64,000 bases of DNA, taken from contig OV884012.1 in the NCBI GenBank assembly GCA_930367205.1, forward strand, positions 49,373,239-49,437,238, in the 5' to 3' direction. Position numbers and translations under genes: made by a program. Origin of the DNA: Acanthosoma haemorrhoidale (Eukaryota; Arthropoda; Insecta; Hemiptera; Acanthosomatidae). Under the pieces are notes generated by a model. That model was given only the letters and a program-made list of their open reading frames with translations, had not been told where the DNA came from and made no database searches. Each line of letters begins with the position of its first letter. Position 1 is the first letter of the stretch. Positions 1-14,960 of the stretch are shown one piece after another.

Positions 1-936
1 AAGGCTGCAATTAGTGAGCTTCCATTAAACAAACATGACTCGGAAAGTGCGCCTTATTGCCTGCCTCGGGTCTTTTGTAGTACCATGCTACACATCACAG
101 TGTAGTCGCAGACTACACATGTTCTGTGCGCTCAAAGCAAACTCTCTCAGCCCTGGCTCCTTTTATCATTGCTCTGAGCCTTCTTCCATTAATGCACCAA
201 GGGGGGATCATCGTGGAAATGAACATTTACCTGCAAGATACAAATGACCTTTTTTTTTCATGGTGACCATTGCGTTTTATCGTAATTATACGTCTAAAGG
301 GTTTTCCAACGTTTCCGCCATTCCTAAAACTGAATTCAAAATATGTATATTGCATCACAAACGTAAAAATTTCGCTACGGGATAAAACTCTTCCCGAACA
401 TTTTATACATAACTCCACCATATTGGAAGGCTGATTGTGGGCATTTTTTAATAAATGAAAACCACTCTCTTTTTTAGTCACATTTAATTTTATTATGTTA
501 CCAGCCCTTTCGGTGGCTGCACAGCAATTTTAGCGTGTATCCAATAATTAAATTAATGTAACAGGAAATTAAAATGAAACAATGTCTCCTATTCTAACTC
601 AGATCTGTTACTGTTACTAAATTACTAAATAAGACCTGACTTTTATTTTCATTTCATGTTCTATTAATTTTATGGTGGTGTTGCCACTTGCAACCTCCGC
701 AAACGTTAGTATAACATAGGATAAAATGAACTTTTAAAATAAATACAGGTCGTTTTAAAGTCGTGAACACAGATTTTAATAATATTATTAATATATAGAT
801 ATTATTAATTGGAACGTCAAAGCTTTTGATTTTTTCCTTCCCATGAGTTATTTATGTATTATTCACTGGCACTTGCAGCAGCCTAAGAACCTATAGTAAA
901 TAAAAGATTTGTCTTTTTTTTAAGAGGATTAGGGGG
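1..936. other. gene-free AT-rich stretch
   Basis: Only short open frames (up to 84 codons) without recognisable motifs occur here. The sequence is AT-rich with homopolymer runs. I see no RNA gene or repeat boundary. Confidence 0.5.
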
Positions 937-953
937 AAAAAAAAGCCATTAAG

Positions 954-1048
954 AGGATCTATAATTATATAATTTGTTGATAGATTCGCCTGAGGATCTA
1001 TAATTATATAATATAATTACCTGTAAATTTAAAGCCAAAAAAAAAGGA
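954..1048 (+). repeat. retroposed 3' tail, family A copy 1
   Basis: This short insert shares its core (ATTCGCCTGAGGATCTATAA, then CTGTAAATTTAAAG) with inserts at 13.6 and 59.9 kb. It ends in an A-rich tail. It is flanked by a near-identical A8-9 GCCATTAAG duplication (937-953 and 1048-1065), read as a target-site duplication. Only the 3' end of the source element is present, as in 5'-truncated LINE or SINE copies. The source family is not known to me. Confidence 0.6.
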
Positions 1049-1344
1049 AAAAAAAAGCCATTAAGAATACTTTGTAATGGTGTAGTAAGTCATAAGTAAT
1101 ATTAACGATATTCTGAGCGCATGAGAATGGCAGTGTGCGCTGCTGAAATTACTTGTAATAAGAAATAAAAAACTTGTGGGAAGTAAAACGTAAGGGCTGC
1201 TTGATTAAAAAAAAACAAAAAAACGAATACATATATTTATATTAGAAACAAACAAACGTACATACATCTGGCCCATATTAAAATATTGGAGAGCTAGGCA
1301 ATTAATTCCAAAGCTTGGTTATGACGAAATTATTTTAATATTAT

Positions 1345-2189
1345 TAATCGCTCTGGCCGACAAACTGAGATTAACAGCAACGAAGTGAGGAATTAGTCAA
1401 CACCAATCCCTGTTATACAACTTGGGAGATCGCAGTTATCCTTAAAATATCCAAATCGAGTCTTAAAAACCATCTGCATCAACTTGGCTAAGTGAGCAGG
1501 CTTGATGTTTGGCTTCCCCATCAACTTAGTGAGGCTAACCTCGCCCAAAGGATTTCCATCTGCGATCCGTTGCGGATACGTGAAGAAGACGATCCTTTTT
1601 TGAAGAGAATGATGACAGGGGACGAAAAGTAGATCGTCTATAACAATGTGGAGCACAAACGCTCATGGGGGAAGCGCGGCGAATTACCACAAACAACCCC
1701 CAAAGCAGGACTTCATCTAAAGAAGGTTATGCTCTCGACTTGGTGGGATTGGTGGGGTGTTGTCTTTTACGAACTTCTTCCCACGAACAGGACCATCAAT
1801 TTGGACGTGTACTGTGACCAGCTGGACAAATTAAATGCAGCGATCCACCAGAAGCGTTCAGAACTAGCCAACCGTAAGGGGCTTGTCTTCCATCAGAACA
1901 ATGCCAGACCGCACACTTCTTTGCAGACGCGGCAGAAGTTACTGGAGCTTGGCTGGGAAGTTTTGCCGAACCATATTCGCCCGACCTTGCACCTTCAGAT
2001 TTTCTTCTGTTTCGTTCTCTTCAAAATTCATTGAATGGACAGACCTTCAACTCTGAAAAAGATGTAAAAATCAACTTGGAAAAACTTTTAGCCAGTAAAG
2101 ACAGAAAATTCTTTGAGCATGGAATTATGAATCTGCCCATGAGATGGCAGAAGATACTGGAACAAAACGGCAGTTATATCATTGATTGA
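1345..2189 (+). pseudogene. mariner transposase relic
   Basis: This is a decayed transposase of a Tc1/mariner DNA transposon, which would cut and paste the element at TA sites. Frames join across lesions to give the mariner N-terminal helix-turn-helix remnant (SGRxTEI, then TNPCYTTWEIA), the catalytic core from TGDEK (first Asp codon 1621-1623), KRSWGKRGE, WWDWWGVVFYELLP, HxxNARPHTS and PYSPDLAPSD, and a C-terminus ending at TGA 2187-2189. The third Asp (1998-2000) fits mariner D34D spacing once a short deletion near 1967-1971 is allowed. Lesions: TAG at 1630-1632 where Trp is expected, the second catalytic Asp replaced by Asn (1897-1899), a frameshift near 1970, and a disrupted N-terminal part. 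The irritans subfamily is likely from the motif wording. It cannot encode an active enzyme. Confidence 0.9.
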
Positions 2190-2236
2190 ATAAATCACCT
2201 TGTGTTTATAATTTGTGTCTTATTTTCGCTTAAAAA

Positions 2237-2262
2237 CCGAACGGACTTTTTGGCCAACCAGC
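2237..2262 (+). repeat. mariner 3' terminal inverted repeat
   Basis: The sequence CCGAACGGACTTTTTGG followed by CCAACC matches the usual mariner terminal repeat read outward, with one extra G. It lies about 50 bp after the transposase stop, the expected place. No matching 5' repeat was found upstream of 1345, so the left end is truncated or too diverged. Confidence 0.7.
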
Positions 2263-2269
2263 ATTAAGA

Positions 2270-3168
2270 GTTTTTGAAATAATAAATATTATTACTGGGA
2301 TGATATATATCCTTCTGGGCTCGATAAAATTAGCTTGTGAGTTCTTTGTCAACTTAAAATAATTAGTTAGTTGTAATTTATTGACACGCTGAAATTAATT
2401 ATAATCTATCGTAATTTGGTACAGAACAACAATTGCAATAATACTTAAATGTAAGCGATCACGCTTATTAAGGTACATAAAAATATCATTAAACCTCTAC
2501 TAGACTTGATAGTTCACTTTCTTGTTATTGCTATTGGGAACTTAACAGCCATAAAATCAATGGCCATAAACTAGTCACATAAGCTACTGTGAAACCTCAG
2601 TGGTTTTCATGTCCTATATAATGACCTATAATTACACACTAAGACCACCTAAGCCGTTTGAGGCCACAAAACAGGCAAATGGCAATACAAGTTGTTGAAA
2701 ATTGAAAAAAAGAAAGCCCTACTGCAGCGCCTTGTTATTACCTCCCACAGTTCGACTATAATCGGTGGCTCCGCCAATTGTATTTGTTTTTATGGCTACT
2801 AGATTTGTTTTTTCTGAAATGTTTCGATAGCTTGGGAACATTTTTAATTGACTTCCATTTGTAGAAATTTGTTGATTTTTATTTTTTAATCAGAAAATAT
2901 TGTTTTCACCTCTGTCTTTCGTGGCTATTGTGACTTCCCTGTTCGTCCTTTAACATAAAATTTTATATAAAAGTTCTATTCAATAGTCTGACCACGTGAT
3001 AAATGTTTTCCAATACATCAATATTAATAATTATATAATTATTTGGTTACAAAAAAATAAATATATCCCTACAGCATTAAGAAAGTAAATAAAATTAAAC
3101 ATATGGCCATCTTAATTAATCCTGTCTAATTTAAAATGTAATTACAGGAGGTCCTTAAAACTGTTGTT
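2270..3168. other. gene-free AT-rich stretch
   Basis: I see no open frame of note, RNA gene or repeat. The sequence is very AT-rich. Confidence 0.5.
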
Positions 3169-3179
3169 AAAATCGTATT

Positions 3180-3663
3180 CACAATTTTCTCTTAACCAGA
3201 GAGTTTTTTAGAGACATGAAATTTTGCGCGGGAGTTCCATTTGATCCCCCGATGATACTAAAAATAAACTATAACAACCACCTCAATGTGGGGCTGGGGT
3301 GCCTCCTGGAACCTCCTAGTGCCGCCAGCTCCGCACCTGGGAAGCGAGGGCTCTGCTCTCGTCCTTGTAGAGTCTGGCGTCATTGCGTTTGCCGTTAAGA
3401 TGGTGAGGAGAAAGATGCGTAATAGCCCAACAACACTCTTCCTGTCAATCCCCTCAACTCATTGCTCCACCATTCCAATTGGCACAGGAGTGGAGAAAGG
3501 CTGCACGAGCTCCCCTCTCTTACCGTCAAACTCAACTTAGACACTTTACCATCTCGTGCTCCCATCATAGGTGGGCTCTACGAAATGCGTTTGAACATGC
3601 GAACAATGGCTTCGATGTCCAGAGGGTTATACACCGAAATAAGTCCTGAAAAAAAGAAGAAAA
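3180..3663 (+). repeat. possible retroposon with A-rich tail
   Basis: A block of higher GC content (about 3280-3610) ends in an A-rich tail (GAAAAAAAGAAGAAAAAAAA). It is flanked by AAAATCGTATT (3169-3179) and AAAATCGAATT (3664-3674), a 10 of 11 match that could be a target-site duplication. No protein motif is recognised. The open frames here overlap each other and look fortuitous. Confidence 0.35.
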
Positions 3664-3792
3664 AAAATCGAATTAAAACCAGCTTCATGATAAATTAAAA
3701 TGCATTGTTGTTGTGTATAACCATATCATAATAACATATTAAAAAAAAAATCTTATTGTATCAAAACTGAATAAAAACCTACTCATATAAAA

Positions 3793-3972
3793 CCACCCTC
3801 GGTAGACTACCTTCCCGATTCCACCCGCCTCCTTTAGGCATTCCACACCCTATATCCTTCTCATACATCCTTCAAATGGGGGACTCCCCTTAGTGAAAGG
3901 CACTCATTAGCCCAAAATAATTTTCCTTTATTTTTCCCACATCCAATTTTTATAAGTTTGAGAGCTAAGGGG

Positions 3973-3998
<26 letters not shown>
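3793..3998 (+). repeat. retroposon, family B copy 1
   Basis: This A-tailed insert shares its 3' part (AATAATTTTCC, TATTTTTCCCACAT, ATAAGTTTGAGAGCT, poly-A) with copies at 14.5 and 53.8 kb, and shares ACCCTCGGTAG with the 53.8-kb copy. A short ATATAAAA repeat flanks it (3785-3792, 3999-4006), but that is weak in AT-rich DNA. At 206 bp it is the longest copy seen, so it may be closest to full length. The size and absence of coding suggest a SINE or a LINE tail. Confidence 0.6.
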
Positions 3999-4004
<6 letters not shown>

Positions 4005-4006
4005 AA

Positions 4007-6224
4007 TTTTTTTTTAAAAATTTTAATTTACTTATGTGCCCATGTTCAGGATTCACTTCATGTGATTGGCAATTTTTTGGGAAGAGAAAAGCTTTTTAAC
4101 GTACTTCAATACATAGATTGTGGAATCACTACCTAAATAAAACAGACAATTTTAATTATTTTCCGAATGTATCGTTTGAGAGAAGTTTTCCTTTAATCGC
4201 CAATCTCCTGTATTGATGGTTTTTACGAATCTTCTGCACTGTTAAAATATGATTCAATTTTAGAAAGGATAAATTCTTGAATTGTTTCGGGGAGTTGTAG
4301 GTTTTGACCATTATAGTTATTTTTGTGTAGCGAGGGAAGGTGTTGATGATTCGCATTTATAAGATCTGGATTCTTTATAATTTTCTGTAGTTGGCTTTAG
4401 GAGTGGGACTCCATACAGGTGAGCCACAGGTTACCTGTGATCGGATTACAGATTAGTTTTTGAAGTATAAGTTAATTGGGAGTTAGATGTATTTTGTGAA
4501 TGATTAATTTTGCTTTGTTAGTTTTCCTGTTAATATGTTCAGAGGTAAAATAATGTGATAATGTTTGTTTCACCACTTGTTCTGTTCCCCTCCTTTGTTA
4601 CGCATAGATGTTGATTGTCGATGCAATGCAACAAGACATACTTTAGACGTTGACTGAAAGGTCTTCAATAATATTCGTAGTCTTATAAAAAATGAATCTC
4701 TGATACTCCAGAATAAACCAGATGTCGATATCTACTGCAGCAGTGATGCTTTCGAAACACTGAGAACCTTGACAGCAGCCGTAGGCCATCCATCATTATC
4801 ATAGAAGGAACACACTGAACATAATAGGGAACTCCATCTGTTGTTGTTCTGGACTGTTTCTCCGTTACCGAGTTTTTTCCACAGTCGAGTTCTTCTTGAT
4901 GTAGAAGGGCCTTAGTGACAGACAAATTACTTCATGCGGAGGTAAAGTAAATACAGAAGATAAAGTAAAATACCACATGACTGTAATTCGGGAGTATTTT
5001 TTCATATCTATGTATAGGGGAGGAGGATTAGGAGGGGAAAAAAAACTGACAAAAAATAGGGCGGTGACGGGTTGAGATCGTGTGAGGTCTTCAAAAGAAA
5101 TGGCTTCTGTAAACAGAAGAAAATTGATTCACCTTTATTCCGGTTAAATTATTACTCTTCACCCGAGGCGGCGACAGGTAGCGTTTGGGCGCGGGGAGTA
5201 ATGTGAAAATTGGAACCGGGGCTATGAATAAAAAAGAGGCGAAATGAACAGTTTTTACAGAGGTATCGGGGATAATGAGGCGCTTAAATTCAACAGGCGA
5301 GACAAGAACAGATGACGGGACAAAAACATAGACTTCATTGTACCAAAGGGCTTTATCACGAAGATGCCGTGGCGTGACTTGATACATGAGGGCTTTATGC
5401 GAAACTGTGATGACTGTATAATTGCCAGCGCCTACGCTACAGATGTTGCGCGTACCTCGGCCTTTCATTATCCCCCCCCCCTCGTTAATTTAAATGTGAA
5501 TAGAACGGCTGAAAGTATCTGAGTACCTGAGTAGAGCTGACAGAACATTCTGGCAATGACCATGACAGACTCACACTGCGTAACAGCCTTGACAACCGTT
5601 ACTATAACCCATCTAAATTGACAAATATTTTGGCCCATTATCCTCCTAAGTCAAATTATTTACCATGCACTTGGAAAAATCCCAAAAATTAATAACTACT
5701 TAGATTTTACTTCGTTCCTCCCCACTCACTTAACTCCAAGCGATCCATGACTAGAGTTAATCTGAAACATGACTTAAAAACAACTTAACAGATTACTCCG
5801 TTTTTTTGTTTTTTTTTGCCACATATTTTTCATATAACTTGTTAAACCAACAACTTAATTTTGTTAAAAAGAGGTGCCCTGGCAATGTCCCGTCATAATG
5901 GTACCAAAATCAATGTAATAATTCCTCAGATATTTTTAAAGCATAAGAGTTTGATGGAGAGCTGTAAGGTATTCATCAAATTAATTTATGTTCGACGTTT
6001 TGATTTACTTCATATGTCTGTATCCAGGTCCCTGGCATGAGTTTAATGAACTCAAAATAAATTATCATGAGCTAAAATATTGTTATAAAGATCCTTTTAA
6101 CAACAATTAAAACCATCAATGAATCAGAAATTATAGTAGTTAGGACACGACCATATATATCGTAATGGAATATTTAGGATCAAATGAAATTTATTTATTA
6201 GAATTATGTTGAAGTTGTGTGTTT
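4007..6224. other. gene-free stretch
   Basis: A less AT-rich patch at about 5040-5470 contains a minus-strand open frame of 125 codons (5091-5468). It has no recognisable domain, coding bias or neighbour support, so I do not call it a gene. The rest is AT-rich without visible features. Confidence 0.45.
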
Positions 6225-6515
6225 GAAGTCATTTGTACAGAGCGTTCTGGACCTGGTCAAGAACCATTGGACTACCTTTAGGAAAATTGCTTGTATTATG
6301 GAGGGATTATGTTGCCAATATATCGTTGACTATTGAAACAAAGGGAGAGCTGTTGAGATCCTCGTCAAAGCAACGCACACGTTCCAGTGCAAGTCAGATG
6401 TTATTAGAGTGTGGTTTTCAGGCATCAACCGTTTCTAATCCTCCATTAATACTCACATCTTTGCTTCTTAAAGATCCATTCTACCCAATTATTACCACAG
6501 GTATAATATATTAAG
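6225..6515 (+). repeat. dispersed repeat, family C copy 1
   Basis: It aligns along its length with 49,348-49,625. Shared blocks include GACCTGG, GAGCTGTT, GATCCTC, AGTGTGGTTTTCAG, CATCAAC, TTTC-AATCCTCC, TTAATACTCAC and TTCTACCCAAT. The open frame across it is not conserved with the second copy, so it is probably non-coding repeat. The family is unassigned. Confidence 0.6.
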
Positions 6516-10690
<4,175 letters not shown>

Positions 10691-11165
10691 TGAGTATAAA
10701 TAGGGCCGGTTTTTGGCCTGTAAATCATTCTAACAACGGCTCTCTAACTGGTACCTGCAGCTGCACTGATGTTTCAAGACTTTGCATTCTCATTTATGAA
10801 AACCTCTGAATCTCTTCCTAGCCTCGCTATGCTTTAGTCCGGCCTTGTCAGACCCCACACTCTCCTAGTGGGATTGTCTACCTTCGTCTCGCTAAAACTA
10901 GCAGCTCCTTGGGAGAGACTTCTCCCTATTGGACGACGGTTGCCGTGGTCCTACAAACTTTACCTAGTAGTTTCTCCCACGGGAATCTGCCTCTCTCCGG
11001 TTCACCGCCTTTGGGATCCGGGCGGTTTTCGTCTAACCTTAGATACCGAGTGCGAATTCGTGGTCATTCCAAGACCACATAAACTACCTACCCTGTACCT
11101 CTTCTCCTGAACATAGTGCATTGTCGGGGCACATACCTATCAAATATGGAGTCAGATAGTAAGAC
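10691..11165 (+). repeat. TATA-bearing repeat with exon-like segment, family D copy 1
   Basis: It is homologous to 19,650-20,105. Shared blocks include TTTAGTCCGGC, TTGTCAGACCCCACAC, TCCTAGTGGGATT, TCTCGCTAAAACTAGCA, CCTACAAA, TACCTAGTAG, ATTCCAAGACCACATAAACT, AACATAGTGCA, TGTCGGGGCACA and ATGGAGTCAGAT. A TATA box lies at its start. A 13-codon block (11,051-11,089) encodes C-E-F-V-V-I-P-R-P-H-K-L-P and differs from the other copy only at third codon positions. The start codon present in the other copy is lost here, and an insertion of about 14 bp breaks the frame after the block. A conserved GTAAG (GT at 11,159-11,160) follows and could be a 5' splice site. It could be a piece of an LTR element, a spliced DNA transposon, or a copied gene 5' end. 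Confidence 0.55.
10695..10703 (+). promoter_or_regulatory. TATA box of family D copy 1
   Basis: TATAAATAG followed by a GC-rich stretch. The other copy has TATATAAGG at the equivalent place (19,664-19,672), about 140-150 bp upstream of the shared TTTAGTCCGGC block, which supports a real core promoter. No experimental start is known. Confidence 0.5.
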
Positions 11166-12794
11166 TCGTCATGAAGCAATTGTCCAGGTCATAGCCTAAT
11201 CAACCCTCACTTCGTCACCAGGGCTAGGGTAACTAGGCACCCCCCTCGTGACGACCCGACACCATTAGAGCGTTTTTAAGCAAGATATGTGGTATAAATG
11301 AGATAACTCGCCTAATAATTGCCTTAGTAATAATAAAGGGGTAAATTTATATTTAGACCGATTTTGGTACTTTTCTTCAAGTCAATGCGATAGGTCTCTG
11401 TATCATTATCCTTACCGTAGAAGAGAAAACAATCGATACACACATAGAAACTGATTCAATATGGAACAAAAACGTAATTAAATAAGACATTGACATTTAT
11501 TAAAACGGATTATTACATTATGGTCTTTTAAATTTTCTCAGCCAGTTTGCTGTGTATGGCATTATATAAAATATTTAACACACAAACACATGCATTATTA
11601 AAATTAAACATCTTACTTCCTTTTCCGTCCATTTCACACTGGAAGCAGACAAATTGTGTCGGGATGTAGATTGTACAGGAATAAATTTAGTGAAGTCTAT
11701 CACCTCTCTTCGTCAACCTCAGCAGAAATAACAGCAAAATATATACCTATATCTAAAATCACTGATAGCATTAATTAAAAAAAAAATTTATCATCTGTTC
11801 TTGTATTATCATCAGTTGAGAAAACATTTTACCTTTATTTTTTGGCCATTTACTTAAACATATGACCATAGAAGACGACACACTCATTGTCTATGGCCTA
11901 TATTCTAGACATACTATTTGTATTTCGTAACTATATATTACCTAACAGTCGCTTCATGTCATTACACAAGCAAATTGGTCAATTACACTGATGTACACTA
12001 TTAACTTTCCCATACCTCATCAAGCATAATTACGCCAGTATAGCCTCAGACGGGAATTACACCGTAACTGCTATCCGATATTAACTATTTTTTGCCCGAA
12101 TATTATTTTGGGAGGAAATGTAAACAGTTCACCGTCGTCCCACGGTGCAACCGGCCTATCGACAAAAGTGGAAAAAAAAAACCTTAACATATTTCCGATA
12201 TTTCTTGATAAAAACAATTAAAGGAAATGGATACATTGTGTTTCGAATATTGTATTAAATTTAAATTCGGATGAAAGGGTGTTATTGCCATTCTGTTACC
12301 CTACGTTATTTAGTACATAATATGGATAGTTAATCAATCTTTTTTTTCTTTTATTATTTTGAAGGTAAAGATAGATGTAAAAATAAAAATCCTTTGAAAT
12401 TATTTTTTTTCCAAGCCTCTTTGAAATTCACCTTAAGTTGATCAAAACGAAAACAAACAAAAAAGTGTAGACGAATAAAGAGGTAAAATTAGAAGAAAAT
12501 ACTTGGTAATATAATTTAGCAAAACAATTTTACTAAATGATACTTAAGTTATTATAATCAGGTTTCTCGGCACAAAGTGTTAATTCTTATGGTAATAACA
12601 AAATATGTGTTTATGCAAACAGCCCATTTTATAACCAATGGACTAGCTTTCCAATGCAAATCCTGAAAGCAACACAAATAAAGAACATATAAAAGTGTAT
12701 ATTTCATTTAATTAAATCCAAGAATTCCATGGTTTCAAACTACAATAACAACAATCGTAGTTGATATCGTCGTCGTCATCAACAGTAAACAAAT
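11166..12794. other. gene-free AT-rich stretch
   Basis: No open frame, RNA gene or repeat match is recognised. A short GC-richer patch (11,200-11,270) just after the family D repeat could be its continuation. Confidence 0.4.
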
Positions 12795-13593
12795 GTTATA
12801 AAAGTTTGTATAAAAAGGATGTAAGGATGAACAACATGATGAAGTGATTAAAACGTCACCTCTATTCTTAGTAGATCTTGAGCAAACACGCGGACTAGAG
12901 AATATCCGAATTAACTAACCCACCTTTATTACAGAAGAACCCAGTTCAAAAAACCGTACCCCAAACGTGACATTGTCCAATGCCATAATTGTCAGGTGTA
13001 TGGGGACACCAAACCCTACTGTAACCACCCTCCAGGCGTGTAATGTGGACAACTCAAGAGTATATGATGCAAAAAGCCCTTAAAATAGACTGAAGTGTGA
13101 TATAATCTGCCAACAAGGCCATCCAGCCAATTATAAGGGCTGCGAAGCTCATAGAACCCTAAAGTCTAGGAACGAAGAGTTTCGTCAGCCAGAAGAAGAG
13201 AAGTAAGGCCACAGGCAGCTCAAGAAGGGGCCCGCTAGAAATTTGAGGCCTTCTGTTCTTTTCTCTGATAGAGTTCAAAACAGAAAGCAGTCTCAGGCAC
13301 TTCTTCGTCTTTAATTTGATAATCTTTCTGTCACTACTCTGATCCAGAGGTTGGCTTGGAAGGTATGGTCATCTCGCAGCCGTCCAAAAATTTGCAAGGA
13401 TACTCCTATACTTCATAATCTCAAAGACCTAATCCAATCCAAATGCCAATAGAGAACAGTGGCAAACATCCTGCTGATCAACAACATTCATTATTGGTAA
13501 GATTGGTAAAGCGACACTTAGAATCCTTCCCACCCGATTACTTTAATTCTCACGTCCTCTTTTCTAATACCATCCTGTTCCACACCCAGTCAG

Positions 13594-13840
13594 ATCGAAA
13601 AGGTGAGCCCCATCCCCTTATTAGTCAGTTTAGTCAAGTCTCGTAGAATGTATATCATTATACTTGTTTATTCATTATATAATTTCTATAAAATAACAAA
13701 ACCTGTATATAATGTAGTGATGCTACAGGAAATAAAAAATAATTTGTAAATAGATTCGCCTGAGGATCTATAATTATCTGTAAATTTAAAGGGGCTATGA
13801 AGGAAAAAAAACAAAAAAAAAAAAATCAAAAAAAAAAAAA
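13594..13840 (+). repeat. retroposon, family A copy 2, nested in jockey relic A
   Basis: This 247-bp insert ends in an A-rich tail interrupted by C and T. It is bounded by a perfect 12-bp duplication ACACCCAGTCAG (13,582-13,593 and 13,841-13,852). Removing it with one duplicate rejoins jockey sequence that is continuous in the 34-kb copy. Its 3' half (GATTCGCCTGAGGATCTATA to CTGTAAATTTAAAGGGGCT) defines family A. No coding is seen. Confidence 0.85.
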
Positions 13841-14483
13841 ACACCCAGTCAGTGGAGATGAGGGATCCTGGGCAGCTTCAGATGAGGAAAAGTCAGAAGA
13901 CTTTGGTCTGCATTTTCCCCCTACTTTCACACCCCAACTTAGTCACCAAAATCATACTCCTGGTACAACTGTTGAATATCTCCTCACTTCACCTATTCTG
14001 CACTCACTTCCACCAAAAGCCGTTAACCTCTCTGAGTTTAAATATCTTCTGAAAAAGTTACCTTACCGAAAATATCCGGGATATGATCTCCTTGACCCAA
14101 TGACACCTCATCTTACCATCTAATTAGCCTACACCCCATCGTCTCAAAAATCCCCACACACGAAGCGAAAAAGACAAGAACTAAACGTCGCTTTGGATAA
14201 ATGTACAGACAACAGTAAATGATAATTCGAAGGACATCTCATTATTCAAAAGAAAATAAATTACTAATTTACAAAATAATTAATTAATAATTAATTTACA
14301 ATCAAGCCAAACATCAAACGTGTCCAATCCTTTCAACTAAAAGTTAATGCCCCTTATTACGTCAGCAACAAATCATTTCATAAGGATCTTAATAAAGCCT
14401 ACATTCTTTAACTCATCTCTTCTCAGTTCATGAAATTCCATCAAGACCTATCTATTCAACCACCGTAATCCCCTAGCCTACAG

Positions 14484-14574
14484 GATCCGATCACCCTAAA
14501 TATTTTATATTTCTCCCTCATCCTAAAATTCTAACTAGAGAGCTTAGAAAAAAAACAAAAAAAACAAAACAAAA
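14484..14574 (+). repeat. retroposon, family B copy 2, nested in jockey relic A
   Basis: This 91-bp insert ends in A8 C A8 C A4 C A4. It is bounded by a perfect 12-bp duplication CCTAGCCTACAG (14,472-14,483 and 14,575-14,586). Its 3' half (GAGAGCTTAG then poly-A) matches the tails at 3.8 and 53.8 kb. The host jockey sequence is restored by removing it (compare 35,608-35,640). Confidence 0.85.
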
Positions 14575-14960
14575 CCTAGCCTACAGTCATTACACTGCAC
14601 CATACATCCCTATATATCTCCTCGAAGACTAAAGCGGCAGTGACTTCGTAACCTGTTATAAATACCTGACAGTAAGAGTCAAGGCAATGGGCAGCATCCA
14701 CAATCGTGTCCTGAGCGCTTGTGATCTCACGCTGTTGTCAAGCCTCTACTAGCCCTTATCCGGTGCCGTGGGTGATGGAGGAGCTTTGGGGACTTCTTAG
14801 GACTCCACTTCCTCTTTCATATGCCAGGGAGGTAAGAACCTGCAGAAGCATTATTCAGTTGGGAGTCATGATTGTTGTCAATGCTTTCTATATACAAAAA
14901 CTATGTGTCTCGTTGCAAATGTCTCTTAACTTAGTAAGCTGCCGTTTTCCTTTCATGTTT

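Larger units (their letters stand above)
12795..14960 (+). pseudogene. jockey-clade LINE relic A
   Basis: This is an old copy of the element at 31.6-35.9 kb. It starts inside ORF1 and keeps the gag-like zinc-knuckle region (12,960-13,210; CHNC..GH pattern with several lesions). It then jumps near 13,300 to the part of ORF2 after the endonuclease (about 1 kb missing), keeps short blocks before and around the first RT motifs (13,850-14,130), skips most of the RT core, resumes near the ORF2 C-terminus (14,160-14,640) and ends with the 3' UTR (GACAGT.. to about 14,900). Stops and frameshifts are frequent. It holds two nested retroposons. At the site where the younger copy has an ORF1 frameshift, this relic reads through in frame (V-I-K-T-S-P-L-F-L-V-D-L-E). 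Confidence 0.85.

Noticed and set aside
5091..5468. 125-codon minus-strand frame
   Set aside because: No domain, codon bias, splice context or homology I can recognise. A chance frame in a GC-richer patch explains it.
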